Source of the DNA: SAR116 cluster bacterium AG-325-I21
Lineage (GTDB): Bacteria > Pseudomonadota > Alphaproteobacteria > Puniceispirillales > Puniceispirillaceae
Direction: 5' to 3'
Length of the DNA: 64,000 nt
NCBI GenBank assembly: GCA_003282865.1
Contig: QBYK01000003.1
Span: forward strand, 1 to 64,000
Positions 25,030 to 34,738 of the stretch are shown here, in pieces. A program made the translations under genes and the position numbers. Under the pieces are notes generated by a model. It worked only from the letters and a program-made list of their open reading frames with translations, was not told where the DNA came from and ran no database searches. The first letter of the stretch is position 1; each line of letters starts with the position of its first letter.

Positions 25030-26466
25030 TTAATTTTTTGGTTTTGGCAATTTTTCGATTTCCACTTTAAGGGCTTTGGCGGCTTCACTTTCTGGATTCA
25101 AAATATCCTGCAATTTTTGCCATGCTGTTTGTGCTTGTTCAGTGTCACCAGATAATTGGGCAAGATGTCCTTTGAAAAACAGAATTTGTGGGTTGTTTGG
25201 CGCAATCCTTTCACCCTTTGTAAGAACCAGTTTTGCTCGCTCAAGTTCGGCTTTTGTGGTTCCCATGTTCAGAATTTGCTGAAGCAGGGCAAGTTTGAGA
25301 TCAAGATTTTCAGGTGTATATTTTGCGCCATTAGTAAGCGCATCAAGTGCATTTTCTGCTTTGCCGAGCGCATTGTAGGCGCGAGCGAGGCGCATCCATC
25401 CATCAGTGTCATTGGGTTCTTCTACAAGCCGGTCATGAAGACGCTGAACCATACCGGCAATCATCTCATTCTGCTCTTCCTCTGTCATTAAGGCGGCATC
25501 AGCTAACGCTGATGCATCGGGGCCAGTCAGTTCGGCAGTGTTTGACAGATCAAGGGGTATGTTTCCCGCTTCGGCAGCACTTTTTATATTGGCGCGAACA
25601 GTCGAAATCCATGGTGCGTTCGGTTGCGATTTGGCAAGAAGATTCTGCCACAGCCGGATGGCACTTGCATTGTCGCCATCTTGAAATGCGGCAAGACCTG
25701 CGAGGAACATGGCGCGAGGCTCGCTTGGGTTAGCTTCAAGAACCGTTTTGATAAGGGCACGCGCCGGCAAGGTTATTTGGCCATCGGCAGCGCGACTAAA
25801 AGCTTCGGCAAGCATCGCCATGATGCTGGGATCGCTTTGGGTAATGTCAATAGCAGTGCGTAAGGCTCGAATTTCTGTCTCACTGTCACTAAGTGCACTG
25901 GCGGCCTGTGCTAGCGAAAGCCATGCTTTGACATTTTGCGGTGATTGTTTGGTTGCGCTAATTGCTTTTTTAAAAGCGTCGGCGGCTTCACTCTGGCTTT
26001 TATTCGCATTAGCTTGGGCTGCGGCAATTTCGGCGCTTCGGTTGGCAATTGGTTGGTCAGAGCTTCGCGGGCTGCCAAGGCCAAGATAAACGGAGGTAGA
26101 AAGTGCGGGCACCAGCAGGCTGAGCATAATAATGCGCGGCGTAAAAAAATATTGGTTTTCATGTTGCTGCTGGTCCATATCCAATGTTAAAGCCAGCAAT
26201 CGTCTATCTATTTCATGGCAGGCATTGGCATGTTCTTTGGCGCTGATAGTTCCATTCTGCTGCTCGCTATCACGTTGCTTACGTTCATTCTGTAAAAGAT
26301 CAATTTGCTGGTAAAGTTGGATAGTTTGATCGCTGCCCTGCATGTGCGTGCGGCCACGCTTAATGATCCAGAGCATTAAACCCGTCAGGCCAATGCCGCA
26401 AATAATTGTGCCAGTGATCATTGGCAAGCTGGCAAAAGACAGATTTTCTAGCATCTGTTCAATCAT
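25030..26466 (-). CDS. ccmI: cytochrome c maturation protein CcmI (CycH)
   Basis: 478 aa. Two N-terminal membrane helices (residues ~15-35 and ~112-130) flank a cytoplasmic loop with EHANACHEIDRRLLAL. The remainder is a periplasmic TPR domain (for example DGWMRLARAYNALGKAENALD and FKGHLAQLSGDTEQAQTAWQKL). CcmI holds apocytochrome c for heme ligation with CcmF and CcmH. Last gene of ccmF-ccmG-ccmH-ccmI; its start overlaps the ccmH stop by 4 bp. Confidence 0.93.
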   Translation of the reverse strand: MIEQMLENLSFASLPMITGTIICGIGLTGLMLWIIKRGRTHMQGSDQTIQLYQQIDLLQNERKQRDSEQQNGTISAKEHANACHEIDRRLLALTLDMDQQQHENQYFFTPRIIMLSLLVPALSTSVYLGLGSPRSSDQPIANRSAEIAAAQANANKSQSEAADAFKKAISATKQSPQNVKAWLSLAQAASALSDSETEIRALRTAIDITQSDPSIMAMLAEAFSRAADGQITLPARALIKTVLEANPSEPRAMFLAGLAAFQDGDNASAIRLWQNLLAKSQPNAPWISTVRANIKSAAEAGNIPLDLSNTAELTGPDASALADAALMTEEEQNEMIAGMVQRLHDRLVEEPNDTDGWMRLARAYNALGKAENALDALTNGAKYTPENLDLKLALLQQILNMGTTKAELERAKLVLTKGERIAPNNPQILFFKGHLAQLSGDTEQAQTAWQKLQDILNPESEAAKALKVEIEKLPKPKN

Positions 26467-27089
26467 TTTTTGTGCCTGTCCTTTTCATTGCTGTTTGCAC
26501 TGTTGCGGGTAATCAGCATGGTCTCAATACGAGCGTGGTCTGAGGCCCCAAGGTCAGGTGAAGCGGGAATAGGAAGGCTCCGACGGGCTAGCACAATTAT
26601 CGACACACCAAGTCCGAAGAACCCAATCGGAGCAAGCCACAAAAATGCCGTACCCCTGTCAAGGGGCGGGTTGAATAACACGTAATCTCCGTATTTCTGC
26701 CGAATCTGGTCAATGATAACTTCATCACTACGTCCGGCAGAAATCTGGCGGCGCACCTCAGTCCGAAGATCACGCGCAAGATCGGCATCACTATCGTCAA
26801 TGGATTGGTTCTGGCAAACCAAACAGCGGAGCTGTTTTGAAAGAGCGCGCGCGCGCGCCTCGAGTTTTGGATCGACAAGTATTTCCTCTGGCGTGATTGC
26901 CAAGGCTGGTGTTGTTCCGACTGTGAATACCGTTGTGGTTAATGGCGTCATTATCATTACCGCCAAAAAAACACTAAAACCAGCCGCACGCCGGAGGGGC
27001 TTTGTTGGCAGAAATGGCAGATAGACTTTTATCAATCTTACTATGCGGTGGAATAAATGGGACATGGTTCCAAAATCGACGAATATCAT
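26463..27089 (-). CDS. ccmH: cytochrome c maturation thioredoxin-like protein CcmH (CycL)
   Basis: 208 aa. A hydrophobic N-terminal segment (~36-55) serves as signal or anchor. The redox motif RCLVCQNQSIDDSDA has C89 and C92, and the C-terminal helix LWLAPIGFFGLGVSIIVL anchors the protein. CcmH reduces the apocytochrome CXXCH cysteines. The N-terminus before the hydrophobic stretch is long (~35 residues), so a downstream start is possible. Four-base overlaps with ccmG and ccmI show tight coupling. Confidence 0.93.
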   Translation of the reverse strand: MIFVDFGTMSHLFHRIVRLIKVYLPFLPTKPLRRAAGFSVFLAVMIMTPLTTTVFTVGTTPALAITPEEILVDPKLEARARALSKQLRCLVCQNQSIDDSDADLARDLRTEVRRQISAGRSDEVIIDQIRQKYGDYVLFNPPLDRGTAFLWLAPIGFFGLGVSIIVLARRSLPIPASPDLGASDHARIETMLITRNSANSNEKDRHKK

Positions 27090-27646
27090 GATCCGAGGTC
27101 CTCCAATGCTGGCATAATCGTGTTATCGATGATGCCCCGCGTAATTGGGCCAGCATGCCGGAGCACAACTACCCCATCCCTGTCCAATAAATAGGTTTCA
27201 GGAACACCATAAACGCCCCACCTTATGCCGTTGCGGCCATCAATATCCATGCCAATGGCCTGAAACGGGTTGCCAAACTGCTGCAAAAATTCTGCCGTAT
27301 CTTCGCTGCGATCCTTATAGGCAATGCCAAAAATAGCAATATTTTTTGATATCATTTCGAGGGCTGGCGCCTCCACACGGCAGGGCGCACACCATGATGC
27401 AAAGAAATTTACCAACAAAGGCTGGCCGCGGAATTCGGTCAGCGTGACGCTGTTTTCGTTGTTGTGGTCTTGCTGCCTCAGCCGTGGCAGCGTTGTTTGT
27501 GGCGCTGGCTTACCAACAAGAACCGATGGCAATTGTGCGGGGTCACGGCTTCCCAATAATGTGCTGTAAAGCGCAATCGCCCCAAACAGTGCCAGGACGG
27601 CAAAAGCTAAAAGGGGCAATAAAAAGGACAGGCGAACCTTGCTCAT
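27086..27646 (-). CDS. ccmG: thiol:disulfide interchange protein CcmG/DsbE
   Basis: 186 aa periplasmic thioredoxin with an N-terminal membrane anchor (LLPLLAFAVLALFGAIAL). Active site FFASWCAPCRVEAPAL has C86 and C89. Downstream WGVYGVPETYLLD contains the cis-Pro loop characteristic of DsbE, and GIAYKDRSED is also typical. It keeps CcmH or the apocytochrome reduced. Overlaps ccmF and ccmH by 4 bp each. Confidence 0.95.
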   Translation of the reverse strand: MSKVRLSFLLPLLAFAVLALFGAIALYSTLLGSRDPAQLPSVLVGKPAPQTTLPRLRQQDHNNENSVTLTEFRGQPLLVNFFASWCAPCRVEAPALEMISKNIAIFGIAYKDRSEDTAEFLQQFGNPFQAIGMDIDGRNGIRWGVYGVPETYLLDRDGVVVLRHAGPITRGIIDNTIMPALEDLGS

Positions 27647-29664
27647 CCCTTGCCGCCTCTAGAAAGGGGGGGTGCTGCCATATGAGTGTCTGATACGGCA
27701 ACGCCTGTAATAGCTGCATTTTGGCGTCTGACAGTCCGTTGACGGCCAAAAACAGCTACAAGCCCGCCAACTGCCATGAGTGCGGCTCCTCCCCAGATCC
27801 AGCTAATCAAAGGTTTGTAGTAAAGTCGCAATGTATAGCCAATTTGGGCATCGCCATCGCCGAGGACGGCGTAATCATCACCGCGCAAGGTTGGCCGGAT
27901 AGCTGCTTCAGTTGTAGTTTGCCGTTCGGCACTGTAGATACGTTTTTCAGGCCTTAAAACAGCAAATAAGTTTCCAGCTTCATCGCGATATTCCAATTGC
28001 GCGGCAACGGCCTGATAATTTGGCCCCTGAACCTGTTGTATGCCGGTAAACGTTATGTTTCGATCGGCTATTCTAATAACATCGCCGGGGTTTGCGCGCA
28101 CCACTTGTTCGCTATTGAAAAGGCTATCACCAACCGCGCCAAGCATGAAAATAACGATGCCGAAATGTGCAACCCACATTCCGATCACATCGCGTGGAAG
28201 GCGCTTTAATCTAGCGCTGAAATTGGCCGATTTGGTGGGCCTAAGCTGTAGCCAAATATCAGCTCCGATACCCGCGCTTAGCCAGCCAATAAGTCCCAAT
28301 GCAGCTAGGGGCCCAATGCCAAATCTCGCCTCAAAAGACAGCAATGCAATGCAGGCTATGGCGCCTCCAGCTAAGGCGCAGATCATAACTGGTTGTAAGC
28401 GCGTTGTTCTGCCGCGCCGCCATGCCATTACCGGTCCAATCGCCATGATCATCATTAAAATTGCCATAACTGGATTGAAGGTGGCGTCAAAATAGGGTGG
28501 GCCAACCGTAATGCGCGCGCCGGTTACCAATTCAAGACCAAGAGGGTAAAAGGTGCCAAGCAGCACAATGGCAGTGGCAACAATGAGTAACATATTGTTT
28601 GCAATAAGGGCACCCTCACGGCTTGTCAGAGTAAAATCTGCTGTGGTGAAAAGCTTTGGTCCACGCCATGCATACAGGGCTAGCGGAATACCAACAGCAA
28701 ATAACAAAATCATCAGAACAAAAACACCTCGAGCCGGATCAGATGCAAAACTGTGAACTGATGTAAGCAAGCCCGACCGAACAATAAATGTACCAACCAA
28801 CGATAAGGAAAATGCCATGATAGCAAGCAGCACGGTCCAGCTTTTGAGCTGGCCCCGTTTTTCAACGACGATCGCCGAATGTAGCAGGGCTGTGGCTGCA
28901 AGCCATGGCATCAAGGATGCGTTTTCTACAGGATCCCAAAACCACCAGCCGCCCCAGCCAAGTTCATAATAGGCCCACCAGCTTCCAAGTGCGATCCCGC
29001 AGGTAAGGGCGCACCAAGCCGCTATAACCCAAGGCCTCATCCATTTTGCCCACATCCTGTCAACCTCTCCGGTTATTAGGGCTGCAACCGCAAAGGCAAA
29101 GGCCATCGATAGGCCGACATAACCAAGATAAAGCATTGGCGGGTGGATGGCGAGGCCTGGATCTTGCAAAATGGGGTTAAGCCCCTTGCCATCAAGTGGA
29201 ATTGTCGAAAGTCGTTGGAAAGGGTTTGATGTAAACAGGCTAAAAGCCAGAAAGCTAGCACTTACCATGCCTTGAATAGCGAGAATACGTGCTTTTAAGG
29301 CAATTGGCATAGTTCGGCCACCAAGTGCCATCAACCCGCCATAAATGACCAAAATTAAAATCCACAATAGAAGTGAACCCTCATGATTGCCCCACGTGCC
29401 CGAAATTTTATAGATCATTGGCTTGGTGGAATGGGAATGATTTGCTACCAGCGCCAGCGAAAAATCCGATGTAATGAAGCCCCAGACAAGGGCAGAAAAT
29501 GAGAGAATGACGGCAAGCGTAACGCTGATCGCTGCCGCTGGTGCCACCAGCATCATTGCAATGTTTCGGCGCGCAGCCCCGAACAATGGCACCACGCTTT
29601 GTGCAAGGCTTAGGATAAATGCGGTGATCAACGCAAAATGACCAAATTCGGCTATCATAATCAC
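27643..29664 (-). CDS. ccmF: heme lyase CcmF
   Basis: 673 aa, full-length, with about 15 membrane helices. The tryptophan-rich WWD domain LGWGGWWFWDPVENASLMPWL is intact, as is SGTWGNHEGSLLLW upstream of it. The large C-terminal periplasmic region (~550-640) precedes a last helix. CcmF ligates heme to apocytochrome c together with CcmH and CcmI. It is the first gene of this ccm operon in the window; ccmE, often directly upstream, is not here, and the next gene upstream is an unrelated AEC carrier. The ~170 bp between them show no gene. Confidence 0.97.
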   Translation of the reverse strand: MIMIAEFGHFALITAFILSLAQSVVPLFGAARRNIAMMLVAPAAAISVTLAVILSFSALVWGFITSDFSLALVANHSHSTKPMIYKISGTWGNHEGSLLLWILILVIYGGLMALGGRTMPIALKARILAIQGMVSASFLAFSLFTSNPFQRLSTIPLDGKGLNPILQDPGLAIHPPMLYLGYVGLSMAFAFAVAALITGEVDRMWAKWMRPWVIAAWCALTCGIALGSWWAYYELGWGGWWFWDPVENASLMPWLAATALLHSAIVVEKRGQLKSWTVLLAIMAFSLSLVGTFIVRSGLLTSVHSFASDPARGVFVLMILLFAVGIPLALYAWRGPKLFTTADFTLTSREGALIANNMLLIVATAIVLLGTFYPLGLELVTGARITVGPPYFDATFNPVMAILMMIMAIGPVMAWRRGRTTRLQPVMICALAGGAIACIALLSFEARFGIGPLAALGLIGWLSAGIGADIWLQLRPTKSANFSARLKRLPRDVIGMWVAHFGIVIFMLGAVGDSLFNSEQVVRANPGDVIRIADRNITFTGIQQVQGPNYQAVAAQLEYRDEAGNLFAVLRPEKRIYSAERQTTTEAAIRPTLRGDDYAVLGDGDAQIGYTLRLYYKPLISWIWGGAALMAVGGLVAVFGRQRTVRRQNAAITGVAVSDTHMAAPPLSRGGKG

Positions 29665-29835
29665 AGTTGGCTTTCTAACAGTGACAGTTCATCAAAGATG
29701 CAAGCGGCGGTTTTCAGGACCAAATATGAAAACAGGTTAGCACAAAATGGTGTGGGGTAAAATAAACGCAATAGTTAGCCGGCGGGAGCAAGACGATATG
29801 TCGCACAAGTCAAATTTGTAGGATTTTATTTAGTT

Positions 29836-30765
29836 TTAACCGTAAAATAACCAAAATAGAATTATCGGCACAGTGGCGCTGGCTATAGCTGTGCTCAAAA
29901 GAATTGCTGATGCTGTGCGACCAGTGTAGGCACCGTAATGATTTGCCAGCATAAACACATTGGCAGCAACTGGAAGACAGCTTGAGAGGATTGCCACCTT
30001 CACCCAAAGTGGCTCTTGTCCTGGTATGCCTAAAAAGAACAGCGCTACCAAAAGGGGATGTAAAATGAGCTTTAGTAAGGATATCGCCGAAACTTCAGCC
30101 GCTGCGGCCCGAACCGGTTGTCCAAAAAGGGTTGCGCCAAGGGCGAAAAGTGCAACCGGTGCGGCGGCTCCAGCCAGTAAAGTGCCGAATTGTTGCGGAA
30201 TTTGTGGCAAAATCAACCCCGATGCTGAAAATAGCAGGCCGGCAAGAACCGCAACAACCAGCGGGTTGGCAATCATGGTGAGGAAAATGCGTTTGATCGC
30301 GGCAATCGGTCCACCTTCATTGCCAGACACAAAACAGGCGGTAAGGGTTAGGAGTACAATTGTATCGGCAAATAGAATCAATGCCATCGGCAGCGCGGCT
30401 CCGTCACCAAAGGCCAGAATGGCAAGTGGGATTCCCATATATCCGTAATTTGGATATGCAACGTTCAATCCAAAAATACCGCTTTCTAAACGTCCAAGGC
30501 GAAACAAAAACTGCGCAATCAATGCCGCGGTCAAATAAATAATAATGGTGCTACTTTCATACCGCCAGATAAATCCCCAATTCAAAATGGCGGCTGGATC
30601 GCTAGCTGTAATCTTCAGAAACATAAAGGGCGGCAGGGTGACGTAAAAAGCGAATTTAGACATGGTACGTGCGCCAGCTACATCAATAAACCCTATGGCA
30701 TGAGCTCCAAATCCAAGAAAGATCAGGGCAAAAAATGGGATCGAAATATTTAAGACGTCAAGCAT
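29836..30765 (-). CDS. AEC (auxin efflux carrier) family transporter
   Basis: 309 aa with about ten hydrophobic helices. AEC features include the opening hairpin IPFFALIFLGFGAHAIGF, KFAFYVTLPPFMFLKI, the broken-helix motif NYGYMGIPLAI and ANHYGAYTGRTASAILLST near the end. Family members export or exchange malonate, malate or other organic acids. It is preceded by 113 bp that separate it from the minus-strand flavoprotein gene. Substrate unknown. Confidence 0.9.
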   Translation of the reverse strand: MLDVLNISIPFFALIFLGFGAHAIGFIDVAGARTMSKFAFYVTLPPFMFLKITASDPAAILNWGFIWRYESSTIIIYLTAALIAQFLFRLGRLESGIFGLNVAYPNYGYMGIPLAILAFGDGAALPMALILFADTIVLLTLTACFVSGNEGGPIAAIKRIFLTMIANPLVVAVLAGLLFSASGLILPQIPQQFGTLLAGAAAPVALFALGATLFGQPVRAAAAEVSAISLLKLILHPLLVALFFLGIPGQEPLWVKVAILSSCLPVAANVFMLANHYGAYTGRTASAILLSTAIASATVPIILFWLFYG

Positions 30766-30878
30766 GGAATAAAATGCCGCTTAGCTTATAGGTTGGTTTA
30801 TCTAGCATGGTTTCAAGGTTGCCCGCTATGCCAGAGACCGCAGGAAGTAAAATTATCAGGCGCACAGCCTATCGGGGA

Positions 30879-31907
30879 TCAGCACAGGGTACGATAGGCT
30901 GCAGTGCCGCTATCAAAAGCCTGCTCGACACGCGGTCCCCTAAGCCAGTCACCCGCAATAGCCATTTTTTTATCATCACTATAGGGTGGGGTGTTTTCAT
31001 TGGCGACCTCTGTGACCTTGGCATAAAGCCAGCGATGCGCGCTAGCGTCAAGAATGGTGGGAAGTGGCTGTCCAGAAATTTTTTCCCAAATGGTACATAA
31101 TTGGGCAATTACAGTTTGGCGATCTTCATCGCGGTATTGCTGACTCCACTTGCCGCTGGCCTGAATGGTTAGCGCAGAAGGAGTTGGTGGAATTAGGTCA
31201 GGTTGATATACGAAGCGCAAGGGTTCTGGCACTGCAAGGGAAATGCCAGCAGCCTCATTTCGTATTGGGAAAAATTGGTCTTGCGATTGGCCAAAAGGCT
31301 CGATGTCAGCTTCAAGGCCAAGCATAATGGTCCAACATGGATCATATTTTGCGAGTTCAGCGGTTGCAGCGAGATCCGGATAAATATTTGCTAGCATATG
31401 AGCTGTTTGCGGTGCAGGAGCGCTAACAATGGCTTGGCGGCCACAGGCAATCAAGCCGGCATCACTAAAGAACCCTATATTTGGTCCGATATGAGCAATG
31501 CGGGTTACTTCAATTTGTTGGCGGATTTCGAGACCGCGTGCCATGAATTGTGGTAGATCACTCATTGATTGAGTGCCAATTTGAACCGTTTTTGCTGGAT
31601 CAATACGCCAGTCCTTCAAGATGCCGGCCTTGCGAGCATCAGCCAGTAATGCGGCAAATTCATTTCCTTTTGCTGTGACAAATTGGGCACCATGGTTGAA
31701 AAGAAAGCCATTCTTCCGGCGGGTTGAAACGCGCCCACCAAGACGCCGTCCCTTATCAACCACTAACACTGATTTGTTGTCTTTTTCTGCAAGTCTGGCG
31801 GCGGCGAGCCCAGCAATGCCGCTGCCCAGAATAATCAAATCATATGTATTCCCCTCCTTTGGGCGAGGTTTTCTTTTCTGTGTTGGTGACAGTTGTGACA
31901 ATGGCAT
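30879..31907 (-). CDS. FAD-dependent amine-oxidase/renalase-like protein
   Basis: 342 aa from the track ATG. The dinucleotide-binding motif LIILGSGIAGLAAARLAE is followed by the acidic strand end VVDKGRRLGGRVSTRR and NHGAQFVTA, as in renalase-like flavoproteins. The C-terminal FAD motif IAGDWLRGPRVEQAFDSG is intact. A very strong ribosome binding site (AAAGGAGGGG) lies inside the 5' end and points to an in-frame TTG at 31838, which would remove 23 residues before the FAD motif. Either start is possible. Substrate unknown; oxidation of an NAD(P)H form or small amine is inferred. Confidence 0.85.
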   Translation of the reverse strand: MPLSQLSPTQKRKPRPKEGNTYDLIILGSGIAGLAAARLAEKDNKSVLVVDKGRRLGGRVSTRRKNGFLFNHGAQFVTAKGNEFAALLADARKAGILKDWRIDPAKTVQIGTQSMSDLPQFMARGLEIRQQIEVTRIAHIGPNIGFFSDAGLIACGRQAIVSAPAPQTAHMLANIYPDLAATAELAKYDPCWTIMLGLEADIEPFGQSQDQFFPIRNEAAGISLAVPEPLRFVYQPDLIPPTPSALTIQASGKWSQQYRDEDRQTVIAQLCTIWEKISGQPLPTILDASAHRWLYAKVTEVANENTPPYSDDKKMAIAGDWLRGPRVEQAFDSGTAAYRTLC

Positions 31908-32045
31908 TGACTGGCTACTATGACATGGATTGCGTTGGCACCTTTATCAACTGGATCTTTAATGCTCGCGGGCTCGATGATGCATATCGGACAAGTCAGT
32001 GAAACGTTGATAGTGGGTGTTTGTATAGAGAAGCTAACACATTTA

Positions 32046-33032
32046 ATGAGTGGGCCCCATATGAAAAGTGACCCGATTTTTTCATCTTATCTTGGTATAG
32101 ATTGGTCCGGTGCCAATGCAAAAAACCATGCTGGACTGCAACTTGCTGTTGCCAAACCAGGGAAATCGGTGCCAAGACGAATGCGCCCACCGGTAGGCCG
32201 GTATTGGTCACGCTGTCAAGTTCTCGCGTTGCTAATTGAACACGCCAATGCCGCGGTTGGCAAGTTGCCGATTTTGGCAGGAATAGATTTTGCTTTTGCA
32301 CATCCTTTTAGGATTAAACAAAGCGCTGATTTAAGTGTTGATGTCGCTTTAGAGGCTGGTGGCAATGGTTATTTTCCAGGCGCTGAGGACTCCCCAAAAA
32401 CGGCTACAGAATTATGGGCTCTTGTTGAAAAGGTAAATTATAACCAGGTCGATCTATACGGTGGTGCTATGTTAAGGCACCCAAAATGGGGTGAGTATTA
32501 TCTGGCACCGCCGGACTATAAAGCGCGTTACTATGAGAGCTGCCGCCGCCTTACCGAGATTGCTTCCCAAGCGGCTGGACGCAGCCCATCGCCAACATTT
32601 AAGGCGGTTGGGGCGGATAATGTGTCTACAGGATCGCTTGCTGGGATGCGACTGCTGCATCAATTAAAACAGAATCTTGGGGAGCGTCTATCGATTTGGC
32701 CATTTGATGACATTGTTGATGGTAAAACTGATCTGGTTCTTGTTGAAATTTTCCCAAGTCTGTATTTTCACCGACTTGGCATGGTGCCAGCAAAAAAGGC
32801 TGCCGCTGACCCGGCTTTTTTGAACAGGGCCTTGGCTGCTTATGACAGCAAGGGCGTCAAACCTGATTTTATTCCGATAGGAAACGACGCTGATGAGGCT
32901 GATGCGATCATTTCTGCGGCTGCCTTGCGCTATTTCAGCATTGCCTCAGGATTTGCTTTACCAGCCGCCGGCTTGGCAATAGCACGCCGCGAGGGATGGA
33001 TTTTTGGTGTTCCTTATGATGTTTCAAGTTGA
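32046..33032 (+). CDS. DUF429-like predicted RNase H-fold protein
   Basis: The track starts at 31920, but the region before SYLGIDWSGAN looks non-conserved. Better starts are ATG at 32046 or 32061, leaving about 325 aa. The acidic RNase-H-like core is visible: LGIDWSGANAK, LAGIDFAFAHP, LVEIFPSLYF and NDADEADAIISAAALRY. DUF429 proteins are predicted nucleases without defined substrates. It is divergent from the flavoprotein gene with little space between, so promoters may overlap coding DNA. Confidence 0.7.
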   Translation: MSGPHMKSDPIFSSYLGIDWSGANAKNHAGLQLAVAKPGKSVPRRMRPPVGRYWSRCQVLALLIEHANAAVGKLPILAGIDFAFAHPFRIKQSADLSVDVALEAGGNGYFPGAEDSPKTATELWALVEKVNYNQVDLYGGAMLRHPKWGEYYLAPPDYKARYYESCRRLTEIASQAAGRSPSPTFKAVGADNVSTGSLAGMRLLHQLKQNLGERLSIWPFDDIVDGKTDLVLVEIFPSLYFHRLGMVPAKKAAADPAFLNRALAAYDSKGVKPDFIPIGNDADEADAIISAAALRYFSIASGFALPAAGLAIARREGWIFGVPYDVSS

Positions 33033-33079
33033 AGATCATTTTGACAAAACTTTGCTGTCTAACTATGTTCCGGTTGTTT

Positions 33080-33361
33080 TTATTTGTTGCAAAGCGCTAA
33101 TTTGGCGCTCCGTCTCAGTTTTTTAATGGCATTCTCGCGTTTGCTTGCTTCTGACCTGCTGGCCGCATTTTCTTCGTAAACCAGTTGGACTGGCCTGCGG
33201 GAGGTGGTGTATTTGGCCCCTTTGCCGGCATTATGTGCGGCAAGCCGTTTCTCAAGATCAATGGTGATGCCGGTGTAAAGGCTACCATCACAGCACTCAA
33301 TGATGTAGATTTGCCATCCCATGAAAGACGCTACTTTTTGCCCGTTGTTTTCAGCCAGCAT
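33080..33361 (-). CDS. GIY-YIG nuclease-domain protein
   Basis: 93 aa. YIIECCDGSLYTGITIDLEKRLAAHNAGKGAKYT shows the two conserved Tyr blocks and the Arg, and E in YEENAASRSEASKRENAIKKL completes the UvrC-type nuclease pattern, as in small UPF0213/YhbQ-like proteins. GAGG precedes the first ATG at good distance; an internal ATG (33322, MGWQIYI) would also fit. Function probably in DNA metabolism; not established. Confidence 0.9.
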   Translation of the reverse strand: MLAENNGQKVASFMGWQIYIIECCDGSLYTGITIDLEKRLAAHNAGKGAKYTTSRRPVQLVYEENAASRSEASKRENAIKKLRRSAKLALCNK

Positions 33362-33496
33362 AAAGCCTCAGCGAAGAATTGCCAGCCTATGGTAGTTTAG
33401 GTATGGCTGCTCCATCGTAATTTATCAGCTGTTGGACATCAGGCATGATGGCACGCTTTGAAGGGTTCGCGATATTGGCGTTGGTCCGGCTGATAT

Positions 33497-34590
33497 GTGA
33501 TGACTGATGTTGATGCAGTGGTAATTGGCGCTAGGGTGGCGGGGCTGATGTGTGCCAGCGAGGCAGGCAAGCTTGGCCGTCAGGTAATGCTGTTGGACCA
33601 TGCACGTAAGTTGGGTGAAAAAATTCGGATTTCTGGCGGTGGCCATGGTAACTTCACTAATCTTTATACCGCACCGAAAGCCTTTTTGTCGGCTAATCCG
33701 CATTTCTGTAAATCCGCGCTTTGTCAATATGACCAGCATGATTTCATCTCATTGGTCAGCAAGCACAAGATTGCCTATCATGAGAAGAAACTAAGCCAGC
33801 TATTTTGTGATCAATCAGCGCGAGGGTAGATTTCATGTTACGCATGATTACGGCATCGTAAAAGCTCCTTCACTCGTTATCGCAACAGGTGGCCTATCGA
33901 TTTCACAAATTGGAGCCACTGGTTTCGGTTACCAGATTGTACAGCAATTCAAAATAAATTATCTCAATCAAAGGCTCGGGCTAGTGCCGCTGGTTTTTGA
34001 CAACGGTCTTCTAATACGCTTTAAGAGATTGACGGGCCTCTCGCTTGATGCCGGTGTTGCTTGTGTCGGAAAAGCCTTTCAAGAGGGACTGTTACTTACC
34101 ATCTCGGGTTAAGCGGCCCGTCAACCCTACAAATCTCATCTTATTGGCGTGACACACATCCATTTTAAGTAGACCTCCCCCACCCCCAGGTCACGATATC
34201 AGTGTGCACTTAATAGTGGCAAGGCTATGCAGCCACGGCAAAATGTTTCAACCTGCCTTGCTGATATGTTGCCAAAACGCGTTGCCGCCGAATTGTGCGA
34301 TCTTGTCGGCGTTTTTGGACGGTTGGCTGATCGCAGTGATTTATACCTGCGTGAGCTTGGTCAACTGGTTAATGACTTGCAATTGACGCCCAATGGCACC
34401 GAGGGATATCGCACGGCCGAGGTTACGCTGGGTGGAGTAGATGCGAATGAATTGTCATCTGAAATAATGGAGGCAAAAGCTGTTCCCGGACTTTATTTCA
34501 TCGGCGAGGTGGTAGATATAACTGGCCATCTTGGGAGGTATATTTTCAATGGGCTTGGTCATCAGGTTTTGTTGCTAGGCATTACACTTG
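33497..34590 (+). pseudogene. decayed HI0933/YhiN-family FAD-dependent oxidoreductase
   Basis: Consecutive pieces of one ~400-aa flavoprotein occur in order but in different frames. The first (33497-33829) has VDAVVIGARVAGLMCASEAG, ISGGGHGNFTN and QLFCDQSA. After a frameshift and a deletion of about 45 residues comes SLVIATGGLSISQIGATGFGYQI (33807-34112). A second frameshift near 34108 continues as LSGPSTLQISSYWRD. The last part (from ~34227) has GTEGYRTAEVTLGGVD and FIGEVVDITGHLG. A further frameshift near 34540 restores FQWAWSSGF. At least four lesions are therefore visible, plus a deletion in the middle. The gene is dead; neighbours are intact. Confidence 0.88.
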
Positions 34591-34738
34591 ACATGTGCCT
34601 TAAGGTAATCTTGGTTAAACCGCTTTGTGCGTTATAGAGTCTAAGTTAAAAAAGAGCCTGAAGTGATCGGAGGTATAAATTTATCAGAAGGAAGGTCAGC
34701 AGAGGATTTTTGTTGAGACGGGTTCATGCCGGAGAATG

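Noticed and set aside
28040-28495. 151-aa ORF on the strand opposite ccmF, and 25347-25733 opposite ccmI
   Set aside because: Antisense shadows of clear ccm genes without independent support.
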